This document shows, piece after piece, positions 11,080 through 21,860 of a stretch of DNA of 64,000 nt. The position numbers were made by a program, and so were the translations under genes. The DNA lies in NCBI GenBank assembly GCA_035079385.1, contig JAVHKY010000058.1, forward strand, positions 310,001-374,000, read 5' to 3'. Source of the DNA: Aspidiotus rigidus (taxonomy: Eukaryota > Arthropoda > Insecta > Hemiptera > Diaspididae). The first letter of the stretch is position 1. Each line of letters opens with the position of its first letter. The notes below the pieces were generated by a model. That model saw nothing but the letters and a program-made list of their open reading frames with translations, was not told the origin of the DNA and searched no databases.

Positions 11080-13335
11080 AGTGGAACATTTCCAAAAAAA
11101 TCAATAATTCGGTGAATTTCCCTTAATTTTTCTATCAATAGCGGGGTAAGTTATGACTGCTTCCGCAATAGACCGGGTGGATCAATAGTCAATGTTCGGG
11201 CTGAATAATACACACTCCTGACATTCACTTTTTTCACTTTCAAAGGTTTATTCTTCCTCATACTGGGAGCCGTGCACTTGCATGAAGTAGAAGAATCCCC
11301 TCCCAAGGTAAGACGACAGTTGTTCAAAAATTGGTACTCATGAGCAATACAATAGAAGGGGAAGATCGTCTCCTGTCGTGTGCTCGCGATTAGAGAACAG
11401 CGACCGCCCCGCTTTTTATCGAGCGAAGAGGGAGAATACACGAAAGTTTCCGTTATGTCCAGTCGATGGAAGGAATAATACCAAAATGATTTTTTTCTGT
11501 TGCGAGCCAACGGTGAGAAGACGGCGATCTTCCCGCGTTTGAACGAAGCGGGAGGACATGTGAAAATTCTCGTTGTGTTATGCCCAGAGCGCGGATTCTT
11601 AGGCATTTGTACGTTTTTTTCCTTAAGGGGCAAACAACTAAAAATCAAATAGAAGTCCGTCTCATAACGTACTGACCCTTGGAAAAAATTTTTATGTTGC
11701 CTAAAAATGCCTAAAATGAAATAAATGCCTAAAATAGCGTTATTGCCTAAAAATGCCTACAATCAAAAAAATTGTAAAAAAAAATCGAATATTATTGAAA
11801 TGGTGCATTCTATGTTGCGAGTCATTTTAAATAAGTGATTAAACAAAAATTACAGACACGCACACTGACTCGAGCTCTGAAGATGAACTAGATGGTTGTT
11901 TGAAACTCGAGTCAGTATCTTGATAATGTACGTGTGCGTGTCTGTAATTTTTGTATAATCACTTATATAAAAAAATCGAAAGCATTCAAAAACGAAATTC
12001 GACGAGTAAATAAATGACAAGTACATAAACAGACAACGCGCTGATGAATTATAGGACGTGCTAATATTAGGTAAATTCTTGTTTATATTCCAACACAGCC
12101 CTGCAGAGATCCTTCTCAGACTACAAATTGATTTTAACGGATAGAAGGCACGCTTTCACTGAAGAAAATTTAGAAAAACACATCATCGTAATGTTTAATT
12201 CGAGATATGAATAATTATAGACTCACATCGTTCTACGTTAATTTTCTCAATTTTACATAACTTTTCTCCATTTTACGTTACTTTTCTCGATTTTTATATT
12301 ACTTTTTTTAGTAATTACGATCATTTTTTGAATTCTTAATACATTTTTGACAATGTTGCCTAATACTGCCTAATTTATCATTTCAAGTGCCTAAAATTAC
12401 CTTTTTCACTGCCTAAAAATCCGCGCTCTGGTTATGCCGATAGAAGACCAACAATTTTTTTTTCTGTTCTGAGATAATAACCCCGCATACGATCAAAGCG
12501 GGGAAATACGGGACGTCCTCCAGGGCTACTTTGTGCTCGAGAAATTTTCAATTTTTTTTTTTTTGAATTCTGCAAATAATTTTATATAGGTATTTATATT
12601 ATTTAGATTAGGAAATTGGAAAATCAGGAGCTAATTCTGGCATTTCCGGCCGTCTTCTGAAAAAGCGAGAATTTTCTTACTGCGAGCTCTCAACAGAAAA
12701 CTAGCTTAATAGAATTTTTCCACATTCCGCTGCTTAAATCGAATATGGGGTCATCGCCGTTTTCTCACCAGGATCTTACAACAGAGAAAAACCACGCGAT
12801 ATCATTCACTTCCTTCGGGATGACACAACGCGAGAATTTTCGCGTATTCTCCGGCTTCGTTCAAACGCGGGGCAATCGCTGTTTTCTTACCGCGAGCTTA
12901 CAACAGTAAGAATCCTTTCGCTATCACTCCCTTCCACTCGCACGACACGACGAGTTTTTCACGTGTTCTCTCATTTTGATCAGAGGCGGGGCAATCGCCG
13001 CTCTCTAACCGCGAGCACACAACAGAAGATAATCTCCTTGTGATGTTTTTGAACAGTTGTCCTCTTATCTTGAGAGGGGATTCTTCCACTTCATACAAGT
13101 ACACGACGCTCAGTAACACAGTTTGTACCGCTGCGACTTGAGGGGAAAGAAAAATGAACATTACAAAGTAGAAGAAGTGAATGTCAAAAAAGTACGTATT
13201 ATTCAGCTCGAACATTGATCAATAATTCCACGTGGCATATTGCGGTAGCGGTCATAGCTTACCCCGCTATTGATGAAAAAATTATAAAAATTCACCAAAC
13301 ATTGATTTTTTGGGGAGCGTTCCATCTTAAGTATG
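11080..13335. mobile_element. foldback element with long inverted arms
   Basis: The left arm (11080 to about 11570) and right arm (about 12770-13335) are imperfect inverted copies. Shared landmarks include CCAAAAAAATCAAT, GGTGAATTT, ATCAATAGCGGGGTAAG, TGACATTCACTT, GAAGAATCCCCT and GTGTGCTCGCG. Near the centre are sub-repeats with AAACGCGGGGCAATCGC and TACCGCGAGCTTACAACAG. The 165-codon minus-strand frame over the left arm is explained by the repeat. A hAT-type element (11585-12430) splits it. No transposase was seen, so it is non-autonomous. The class is unresolved; long complex arms recall FB or Galileo-like elements. Confidence 0.75.
11577..12438. mobile_element. non-autonomous hAT-type element with 8-bp target duplication
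   Basis: Element 11585-12430 (846 bp) with 21-bp terminal inverted repeats CAGAGCGCGGATT(C/T)TTAGGCA, one mismatch. It is flanked by perfect 8-bp direct repeats GTTATGCC at 11577-11584 and 12431-12438. The CAGAG ends and 8-bp duplication are diagnostic of the hAT superfamily. Sub-terminal regions carry many copies of TGCCTAAAA or TGCCTAA, as expected for transposase-binding sites. No transposase ORF is present. Arms at 11832-11874 and 11906-11966 form an internal near-palindrome. Confidence 0.92.
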
Positions 13336-13365
13336 GTACTGAACAATGTACTTGCTAGCAAAGCG
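13336..13365. other. junction between foldback element and satellite repeat
   Basis: Short unassigned sequence between the right foldback arm and the first 105-bp unit. Confidence 0.3.
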
Positions 13366-13942
13366 TATCAAATGACCATTCTCCAATTTTTGTTCATATT
13401 ATCATCCATTTAATTCAATCGGAATTTAGCCTGAAACGATCAGCAGAATGGGAGCCTCGGTATATGTGTAGAAAGATACCATTCTCCAATTTTGTCCATA
13501 TTATCATCCATTCAAATTCAATTGAAATGTAGCCTGAAACGATCTGCAGAATGTAGCCTTGTTATGTGTATAGAAAGATACCATTCTCCAATTTCTGTCC
13601 ATATTATCATACATTCAAATTCAATTGAAATTTAGCCTGAAACGATCAGCAGAAAAGGGAGCCTTGTTATATGTGTAGAAAATACCATTCTGCAATTTCT
13701 GTCCATATTATACTCCATTTAAATTCAATTGAAATTTAACCTGAAACAATCAGCAGAATGGGAGCCTTGTTATATGTGTAGAAAGATAATGTTATCTTTA
13801 TTGAGTCCATTTTGGTGGATAAGATGTGAGAGGCCACTGTGTGAAATGTCCACCAATTTGATACACATACACTTTCTATTGATTTATTTTTTGAAAAAGT
13901 AGCCCATAAGAATTACCCCATGATTCAATATGATCCTAAGCA

Positions 13943-13943
<1 letters not shown>
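13366..13943 (-). repeat. satellite-bearing dispersed repeat, copy 1
   Basis: About four tandem ~105-bp units (13366-13785) containing TACCATTCTCCAATTTCTGT and CAATTGAAATTTAGCCTGAA, then a conserved ~155-bp end block with CCATTTTGGTGGATAAGATG and TTTGAAAAAGTAGCCCATAA (13786-13943). It is inverted relative to the larger copies at 19108 and 26428. The (GA)n tract abuts its conserved end. Confidence 0.9.
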
Positions 13944-14163
<220 letters not shown>

Positions 14164-14275
14164 ATATTCAATTTACCACAGAAAAAAGTCCTCGGGGACA
14201 TGGAAATTGAACAGCCCGGTCCTACAGAAATAGGATTGACCCACTTGCAAGACGATTTGCGACAAGAATCTGAAA

Positions 14276-14504
14276 AGAACACTCCAGGTGAGGTACTTAA
14301 TAGAACATGCCAGGAGCAGTACCATCAAGAACACGCTTTCCATGATTCTATTTAGAACAAGCTAAGTGGTGTACTAAAGATAACACGTCAAGAGCAGTGC
14401 TAATACAAACACGCCATGCATGGTACTATTTAGAAAATGCTCGATGTAGTAGTGAAAAGAACACACGAGGTGTAGTACTGAAGAGACACGCCAGGCGGGG
14501 TACT
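14276..14504. repeat. 26-bp degenerate minisatellite, nine units
   Basis: Units such as AGAACATGCCAGGAGCAGTA plus CCATCA, with consensus AGAACACGCCAGGNGNAGTA and six more bases. The period is exactly 26 bp over the eight full units: unit starts fall at 14276 and every 26 bp to 14484. Units differ at many positions, so the array is old. Confidence 0.85.
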
Positions 14505-14935
14505 CCTCACATTTCCTCCCAAAAAAACAATAATTTGGTGAATTTCTATAATTTTTCCAACAGTAGCGGGGTAAGCTATGACTGCTCCCGCAATAGACCG
14601 CTAGGAATCGATAGCCAATGTTCGAGCTAAATAATACACACTCCTGACGTTCACTCAATATTTTTGGTGAATTTCTATAATTTTTTCATCAATAGCGGGG
14701 TAAGCTATGACTGCTACCGCAATAGAGCGCGTGGAATCATTAGTCAATAATCGAGCTGAATAATACGCGATTTGACATTCACTTTTTTCACTATAAAAGG
14801 TTTATTCTTCTTTTTCCTCAAGTCGCAACGGTACAAACTGTGTTACTGGTAGCCGTGCATTTGCATAAAAAGGTAGAATCCCTTCTCAAGATAAGAGGAC
14901 AGTCATTCAAAAATTGTCACTTACTACAATAGATG
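14505..14935 (+). mobile_element. fragment of the foldback element arm
   Basis: Two successive starts of the arm (TTTGGTGAATTTCTATAATT at about 14532 and 14664), followed by the TAGCGGGGTAAGCTATGACTGC and ACATTCACTTTTTTCACT landmarks. Homology stops near ACTTACTACAATAG and resumes at 16390, so it appears to have been split by 14936-16389. Confidence 0.75.
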
Positions 14936-16389
14936 ACCTGTGCTGCTCCGCAGCATCAGTATAATTCATGATATAATTTAACCATGACACCTGGACAGGG
15001 GGAATATATTATTATAGGTGGATCTAAAAAATCAGCCCGACCTGTTCAGTTGAAGTCCCTGGCAAATTGGAAAAGGGGGTTCGTTTTCCTTTCACAAATA
15101 TCCCCTTAAGAAATGTATAGGGAAAAATTTCGTTTCGATTTTTTGAAAATTTGTGAGGAAGGCGGAGTAAATTGTTGAGTGACGGCGAATCTGTTGGTGA
15201 GAGGCATTCATTAAAAAAAAAACAGTCCGATCTGTTTAGTTTGACGCTGGTAAACTGAATAAAATGGTTCAATTTCATCTAAGAAATACCTACTCGTATA
15301 TCTATAAGAAATGTACAGGGCAAAATCGCATTTCAATACTACCCGAAACTGAAGTCAGGGACGGGTCAGCCAATGGGTAATGGCTTATCTGTGGATCGGA
15401 AGCATTTATTCAAAGGAAAGATCAGCCCAATTTGTCCAGGGGAAATGTCTGGCGAATTTTATTAGGTTTTACTGAATTTTTTTCAGTATTATAGATAGAT
15501 AATATGTGAAAAGCTCAATTGAGGAAAATTCAAGAACGCCTTTAAGTCGAGTGGCTGCTGTTCCTTAATAGCTCAACTGGTGTGCTAAATGAACAAATTA
15601 AAGAAACTGAAGCAAATTGGTTGAGTAGAACGGCCAGACGGACTGTCATAAAGTTATTTTTGAATGTTTTTACATATATATAAAAAAAAAGATAGAAGGT
15701 ACCAATGTTCAAGTTCAAGAATCTCTCACTACTGGATGAGTCAAAATACGTACTATAGCTACAAATAGCTATGCTTCTCGCGTTCAATTAACCGAATGTA
15801 TGAAAAATTCCCCATAAGAAATACATGGGGGGGGGGACGCAAATGCGGGTAAGTGGGGAACACCTGAAGTAAGACACTAAGTAATGCTTGATGGCTAATC
15901 TAGAGGTCGTCTTGAGGAGAATAAGAAAAAAGTGATGCAAATCAGCCCAGTAACACGGCCTGACGGACTGTCATTGCGTTCAACCAAATGTAAGAAAAAT
16001 TTCCCATATTAAGAAATACATGGGGAGAAAACGCAAATACAGATAAGTGGGGAACATCTGAAGTGAGACACTAAGTAATGCTTGATGGCTAATCTAGAGG
16101 TTGTCCTGAGGAGAATAAGAAAAAAATGAAGCAAATCAGCCCAGTAGAACGGCCTGACGGACTGCCATTGCGTTCAACCAAATGTATGAAAAATTTCCCA
16201 TAAGAAATATATGGAGAGAAAACGCAAATGCAGATAAATGGGGAACACCTGAAGTAAGGCACTAAGTAATGCTTGATAGCTAATCTGGAGGTCGTCCTGA
16301 GGAGAATAAGAAAAAAATGAAGCAAATCCGTCCAGTAGAACGCCCGCACGAACTGTGAAAAGTATAGATCCCAAATTTTTTTCATATAT
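14936..16389. repeat. insert carrying ~193-bp tandem repeats
   Basis: From about 15560 to 16360 there are about four units (first and last partial). They have landmarks TAAGAAATACATGGGG (15815, 16010, 16201; spacing 195 and 191 bp), CACTAAGTAATGCTTGAT and AACGGCCTGACGGACTG. The first 600 bp hold related degenerate blocks with CAGCCCGACCTGTTCAGTT. No coding frame is credible. Confidence 0.8.
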
Positions 16390-16470
16390 GGATGAGCAAG
16401 GCAATACAAAGAGAAGATCGTCTTCTGTCGTGTGCTTACGGTTAGAGAACAACGATCGCCCCGCCTAGAG
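16390..16470 (+). mobile_element. resumed foldback arm fragment
   Basis: GAGAAGATCGTCTTCTGTCG followed by CGATCGCCCCGC matches 11350-11410, picking up where the arm at 14935 stops. Confidence 0.65.
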
Positions 16471-17865
16471 TCTTTCAGCGAGTTCGTTGGGCATGATTGA
16501 TACTGAAAGACGTTGCTACTGCTGTGTTAAAATCAGATATGAAACAATAGCGACTGTAGATCCTCACTTTCAGGAAAAAGATTAAATCATAGATATGTCT
16601 TTCCTTGGGACTTCATACTCCACGAGCCATTTGGAAAATGGATTTAGCATAATAGAAGCTATTCTAGGTACACTGTATGACGGCTGAGGATACATGTCGC
16701 AAAGCCGAAGGTCGAAATTTTTCCACGTCCTCGATGACGTCATTTTCGTAACGTAAATTTCACCCAGCCTTACGATCTATTCACGTCAAAAAGAAGAGGA
16801 AAGGATTATCAGACTGAAAATATGAGGGAAGAGGACAATACAGGACCATCAATACGCAAGGAAGGGTGCGCCAAAAATTTGGAAATGAGGGTCTACTCGA
16901 GAAAATGCAGAATAAAACCTTCGGCGAAAATCTAAAAATATATCCTCATCTAACAAGTTTCTCATTTGCTTCAATTAACGTAGTCCAAGAAAGTAGTCTC
17001 GCGAGTATTGAACAAAGTGAGTTATTCATATCATCGTAAGAAAATCACAGCTATCTTCGTTTATGCTGCTTTCATTCGTATATCTAAGCTCGTGATTGTG
17101 GAAGGATAAAAAGTATAAAAATGTCCTTTCACGAAGAGACTAATGAGGACGACAGAATAGGCTTCCGAGAAAACAAAAAATTTAGTGCGACAAGAAGATT
17201 CGTACGTACATTCTAAATCTTCCTTTAACTCGGAAAGATATTTTCGCCAAATTACCGCATGGCCCGTAGCTACATGCTACGTCGAGTTGTCGAGAATTAT
17301 GAAGCTCAATTCGAAGAGGCGCAGATTCAATTTCATCAAGTGCTAAGTGATTAGCACCGAATATATCCTTTCCATTCCGACTGGTATACGTGTGTAGGTT
17401 TGTTCGGAAACAGAATTGTTACTTTCATCTTTTGTCTTCCGTTTCCACGTTTTGTTTACGTCTCTGTTTCTTCGAGTTAATTTCATCTTCCCCAACTGTC
17501 GCATATAATTAATATATATCGTAGTGGAGCAAATTAATTGGCGAGAGTACGGTTTACTATAGTTCTCCGCAATTTTTCTCTTTTCATAAACAGCCTTCGA
17601 GTACAAACTGTATCATCGGCGTCATATTTCATTAGCATCCGCAGAAAGTCTACAGCCTTATTGAGTTTATTGGCACACATTGCGAGGCTAAAAGCTCGAG
17701 GCTTGTCTATCCTGATTAGTGAAAATTGCGCTGTTTGTACGTGCCTTATACACGAGGCAAATTTATCTCTGAAAAAGTAAACTAATCTAACGGCGAATGA
17801 ATGAAACTGGTCAACGTTGATTGCTAGCGAGGCTATATCGATATTATGAAAAAAATTTAACGGAT
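16471..17865. other. non-coding, nothing recognised
   Basis: Unassigned sequence with one TGACGTCA at 16735-16742. A 140-codon minus-strand frame (17534-17956) shows no family motif and runs into a dispersed repeat. Confidence 0.4.
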
Positions 17866-18445
17866 ATATAGAGTCCGCCGAAAAGATGTTAACAGTTAAA
17901 TGGGGATTTGAACTAAATTTGTTGTAGCGCAAAAACGCGGGAAACATTAGACGCAAACTTTAAATCTACGAAATTTGTATCTCGATTTTATCTTCAATTT
18001 GCGCCTCTACCCAACTTTCCACGACTTTTCTGAGCCGAATTTATGGACAAGAAAGTGCTAAAAATTGACCCATTTGCCAAAATCCTCGAAAATTGAGAAT
18101 TTTTCAAATTTCCATATATTATACTAATTTTAAAAGTGAAATCTAACGTTGATTCCGAAAATAATACTTCAATAACCGTATGAAGCTTAAAAATGAGGAA
18201 AATTTCAGGTTCTCATCTTCGCGAATTGGTCCACTTTTGGCACATTTTGGTCCACAAATCAGCTTAGAAAAGACGTAGAAACTTTGTATTTGGCGCAAAT
18301 TAAAGATAAAATTGAAATACAAATTTTGTACATTTGAACTATCCATCTAACGTCCCGCCTTTTTGAGCTGCAACAAATTTAATCGAAATTCTCTTTTAAT
18401 AATCAACATATTTTTGATGGACCCTGTGTAATAAATTCTAACTCG
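17866..18445. repeat. inverted pair of a ~200-bp dispersed repeat
   Basis: 17866-18060 (minus orientation) and 18225-18445 (plus) are diverged inverted copies. Shared landmarks are GGTCCA, AGCTTAGAAAAGACGTAG, GCGCAAATTAAAGATAAAAT and CGCTACAACAAATTTA. A third copy is at 22810-23045. About 165 bp separate the arms. Confidence 0.65.
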
Positions 18446-18449
18446 AGTT

Positions 18450-19061
18450 AATCTGGGAAAAATAGAGGATTTTTCACCGTAGTACAAACAAGTGAGAGGA
18501 AAGATGGTTATGAACTGATACGTATAGAGTGATTTTGTACTCCGATTTGCCACACGAAATTTGCTTTGAGGCCGAGAAATTTTGTTGTATTAAGGATGTG
18601 AATTTGCTTTTGTTTAGTGTGAGGGGAGGTATAGTTAGGATAGGTCTTCTGTGGTGAAAAATTATTAGGTGTGTTTTCTTTCCTGAAATACGAAAACCGT
18701 TTTCGGATGCCCAGTTTGATAGGTTGTTGCGGTTATCTTGGAGAAGGCGATATGCTCGGTTTGGTAATTTGGATTTGACGGATATACTACAGTCGTCTGC
18801 GTAGAGTCTTTGGGTGAGAGGGGGTTGTATGTTGTTGGTTATATCTTTTATGGCGACCATAAACAGGAAGACGCTGAATACCGACCCTTGAGGGACGCCA
18901 TCTTTTATACTGTGAGGTGGTGAAGTCTTATTTTCGATCCGTACAGTTATAAGTCTATTTTCAAGAAATGTTTTGAGGATGTTAGGGAGGTTTCCGCGTA
19001 GACTATGGTTGTATAGTTTTTGGACAGTAAAATACCTCCAGACTCGCGGGAAGGCTTGCTC
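18450..19061 (-). pseudogene. non-LTR retrotransposon reverse transcriptase, palm fragment
   Basis: Minus-strand RT remnant. It reads from QAFPRVWRYFTVQKL at the right edge (near 19050) through GVPQGSVFS to QRLYADDCSIS, with the catalytic YADD at 18792-18803, then WASENGFRISGKKTHLI further on. These are motifs of RT in LINE-type elements. The frame is broken between the GVPQG and YADD parts. The upstream part of the same RT is at 20717-21060, so an insertion appears to have split one copy. Confidence 0.85.
19014..19061. repeat. left copy of a 48-bp direct repeat
   Basis: AGTTTTTGGACA through GGAAGGCTTGCTCA recurs at 20718-20765 with three mismatches. The pair brackets the satellite-bearing insertion inside the RT gene. 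Confidence 0.8.
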
Positions 19062-20716
19062 AGTCCCTCTCCCTCTCTCCCTCTCTCTCTCTCTCTCTCA
19101 CTCTCTCACACTCAGCTAGGATCTTCCTGAATCATGGAGTAATTCTTATGGGCTAATTTTTCAAAAAATAAATCAATAAAAAGTGTATGTGTATCAAATT
19201 GGTGGACATTTCACACAGTGGCCTCTCACATCTTATTCACCAAAATGGACTCAATAAAGATAACATTATCTTTCTACACATATAACAAAGCTCCCATTCT
19301 GCTGATCGTTTCAGGCTGAATTTCAATTGAATTCAAATGGATGATAATATGGACAGAAATTGGAGAATGATATCTTTCTACACATATAACAAGCCTCTCT
19401 TTTCTGCTGATCGTTTCAGGCTGAATTTCAAAATGATCATATGGACAGAAATTGGAGAATGGTATCTTTCTACACATATAACAAGCCTCCCTTTTCTGCT
19501 GATCGTTTTAGGCTGAATTTCAATTGAATTTAAATGGATGATAATATGGACAGAAATTGGAGAATGGTATCTTTCTACACATATGACAAGCCTCCCTTTT
19601 CTGCTGATCGTTTTATAAATGGATGATAATATGGACAGAAATTGGAGAATGGTATCTTTCTACACTTATAACAAGCCTCCCTTTTCTGCTGATCGTTTTA
19701 GACTGAATTTCAATTGAATTTAAATGGATGATAATATGGACAGAAATTGGAGAATGGTATCTTTTTACACATATAACAAGCCTCCCTTTTCTGCTGATCG
19801 TTTTATAAATGGATGATAATATGGACAGAAATTGGAGAATGGTATCTTTCTACACTTATAACAAAGCTCCTTTTTCTGCTGATCTTTTCAGGCTGCATTT
19901 TAATTGAATTCAGATGGATGATAATATGGACAGAAATTGGAGAATGGTATCTTTCTACACATATAACAAGCCTTCCTTTTCTACTGATCGTTTCAGGCTG
20001 AATTCCAATTGAATTTAAATGGATGATAATATGGACAGAAATTGGAGAATGGTATCTTTCTACACATATAACAAAGCTCCTTTTTCTGCTGATCGTTTCA
20101 GGCTGCATTTCAATTGAATTTAAATGGATGATAATATGGACTGAAATTGGAGAATAGTATCTTTCTACACACATAACAAAGCTCCCTTTTCTGCTGATCG
20201 TTTCAGGCTGCATTTCAATTGAATTTAAATAGATGATAATATGGACAGAAATTGGAGAATGGTATAATTTTTTTTGACGAACGGGGAACCCGCTATCCCT
20301 TTTGTTGGGGGTACTTTCAAGAAATTTTTGTCCGCAAACGCGGGGGCTCCGAAGTTGATGACGTCACGGAGAGGGAAGGTGGGACTTAGAACAATTTTGA
20401 CTCTTGAGCTATGTATGATAAGAGGGGGATTTCGAAAAATTTCATATCGGGTTCGCGATCCGAGGTTGATGACTTCACGGAGGGGAAGGGGGGAATTGGA
20501 AAAATTTCGACTCTTGAGGCTTATATGATAGGAGGGACGAGGGGACGCAGAGAGCCTGTTTTGTGGAGTACCTTGAAAGGGCATTTGAGTCTTATAGTGT
20601 TTCATATCAGGCTCATTAAAGGGGCTAGGCTTTCTGCAGTGGTGTAAGGGTCTTGCGGGTTCTCCGCTCGCCGTTGTGCTCGTCGTTGCAGAACTACAAC
20701 GGCGTCCTAATTTTTT
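19062..20716 (+). mobile_element. satellite-bearing dispersed repeat, copy 2
   Basis: Composite of a (CT)n tract (19062-19107), a conserved end block (19108-19270: AATTCTTATGGGCTAATTTT, GTGGACATTTCACACAGTGG), about ten ~105-bp units (19271-20262), a GGGAACCCGC-type block (20275-20560), and a tail with a perfect 9-bp stem CGCCGTTGT/ACAACGGCG (20669-20704) followed by TCCTAATTTTTTT. The same order occurs at 26428-28031. No transposase or RT lies inside. It interrupts a non-LTR RT gene and is bracketed by 48-bp repeats. Confidence 0.85.
19271..20262 (+). repeat. ~105-bp satellite array, about ten units
   Basis: Each unit reads TATCTTTCTACACATATAAC, then CTGCTGATCGTTTCAGGCTG, then TTCAATTGAATTTAAATGGA, then ATGGACAGAAATTGGAGAAT. 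Spacing is mostly 104-105 bp; some units lack ~13-20 bp (92 and 85 bp). A minus-strand frame of 136 codons is a by-product. Confidence 0.95.
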
Positions 20717-21060
20717 TAGTTTTTGGACAATAAGATACCTCCAGAGTCGCGGGAAGGCTTGCTCAAGGTCAAAAAATATTGTGTACAGGCTTGATTTTGA
20801 TATGTGTGCGTCTTGAATATAGTATTGTATATCGGCTAGTGCATGGGTGGTACTTCTTTTCTTACGTGATCCGAACTGATATTGTGAGATGAGGTTGTTT
20901 GATTCAAGGTACCATATTAGTCTCTTGTTCAAAATTTTTTCGAACATTTTTCCCAAAACGCTGGTTAATGCTATGGGAAGGTAATGTGATTACTAGTGGG
21001 TCAGGGCCAGGTCCAAGTATTGGAATAATGGTAGCTAGTTTCCAGTTGTTCGGGTAAATT
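20717..21060 (-). pseudogene. non-LTR retrotransposon reverse transcriptase, N-terminal fragment
   Basis: Reads WKLATIIPILGPGPDPL, then after a frameshift GKMFEKILNKRLIWYLESNN, then QFGSRKKRSTTHALADI and FFDLEQAFPRLWRYLIVQKL. These are the early RT motifs of LINE-type elements. The sequence stops at VQKL, exactly where the fragment at 18450-19061 begins, so the two halves were once one gene. The frame also carries on into insert sequence, which is not part of the RT. Confidence 0.88.
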
Positions 21061-21860
21061 TATTTTTAAAAAAGGTATTAGATGCGCAAATGCACAATTG
21101 AGTCCCATATTGTCTAATTGAGTCCCGCCTTAATTTTTAAATAAGGGCGTATCGAGTCCCGCAATGAGTTGAGTCCCGGATATTTCACATTAGAAAAATG
21201 AACGCAAGTACTCGTATCTAATTCATAATATGTCACGATGAAAAAGTAATGAATAAATATGGCTCGTGATTGTGTTCTGTTGGCTGTTGCAAAATTTCAC
21301 CGTATTCACTAATTTTCGCAAGTACTTAGAGAGGTTCAGATACGTCCTCTCTCCGTCTGTTCCTGAGCACTCCTTCGTATACTCAGTGGTAGACATTAGG
21401 AAACAAACGCTTGAGGGAGGCGGGAGAAAGAGTATTAGCCTGAAATTTTCCTCTGGGAACAGTTGTAGACTAGCTTCTATGCTCACAGGGAAAATTCAGC
21501 TAAAGACTCTACAATGATAGCCTAGCTTAAAGGTTCAGAGCTCAACTTTCCATTCATAGCTTTAAATTTTCCCAATATCTCTCTCTTTAGAGGATTAGAA
21601 CTCCGAATTTTTTTTAGGTCAAGGCTATTGGTGTCTTCACAAAGGAACTTCTACGGACTGGTGAAAAAGAGTCAGTCTTATTATGTACCCTCAGATCGAT
21701 GGCGGATCTGTCACCCGACGCTAGTCGATCTCTCACTCCGCAAGCACTCAACGGAAGACGAACTTGTCGATATTCCTTCAATCCCCTGAATCAACAATTT
21801 TACTGCAGAATGAGAATTTCTGATTTTTCATTTTGGAGATCATCCAGGGCCATTTCAGTA
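21061..21860. other. non-coding; cluster of GAGTCCC motifs
   Basis: 21105-21185 has four copies of (A/T)NTGAGTCCC or CGAGTCCC. The motif also builds the inverted-repeat element at 54.4-55.3 kb. The rest is unassigned, including an 87-codon frame with no recognisable family. Confidence 0.45.

Noticed and set aside
11151..11648. 165-codon minus-strand frame
   Set aside because: It spans the foldback arm and the end of the hAT element and shows no domain; best explained by repeats.
17534..17956. 140-codon minus-strand frame
   Set aside because: No recognised motif, and its start lies in a dispersed repeat. Chance frame in AT-rich DNA is likelier.
19803..20213. 136-codon frame in the satellite array
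   Set aside because: Periodic peptide every ~35 residues, matching the 105-bp unit (35 codons).
20669..20716. Calling the satellite-bearing element a Helitron from its hairpin and CTAA end
   Set aside because: The hairpin is too close to the end, the second copy has CCAA, and a 48-bp duplication flanks copy 2. Kept only as a hypothesis.
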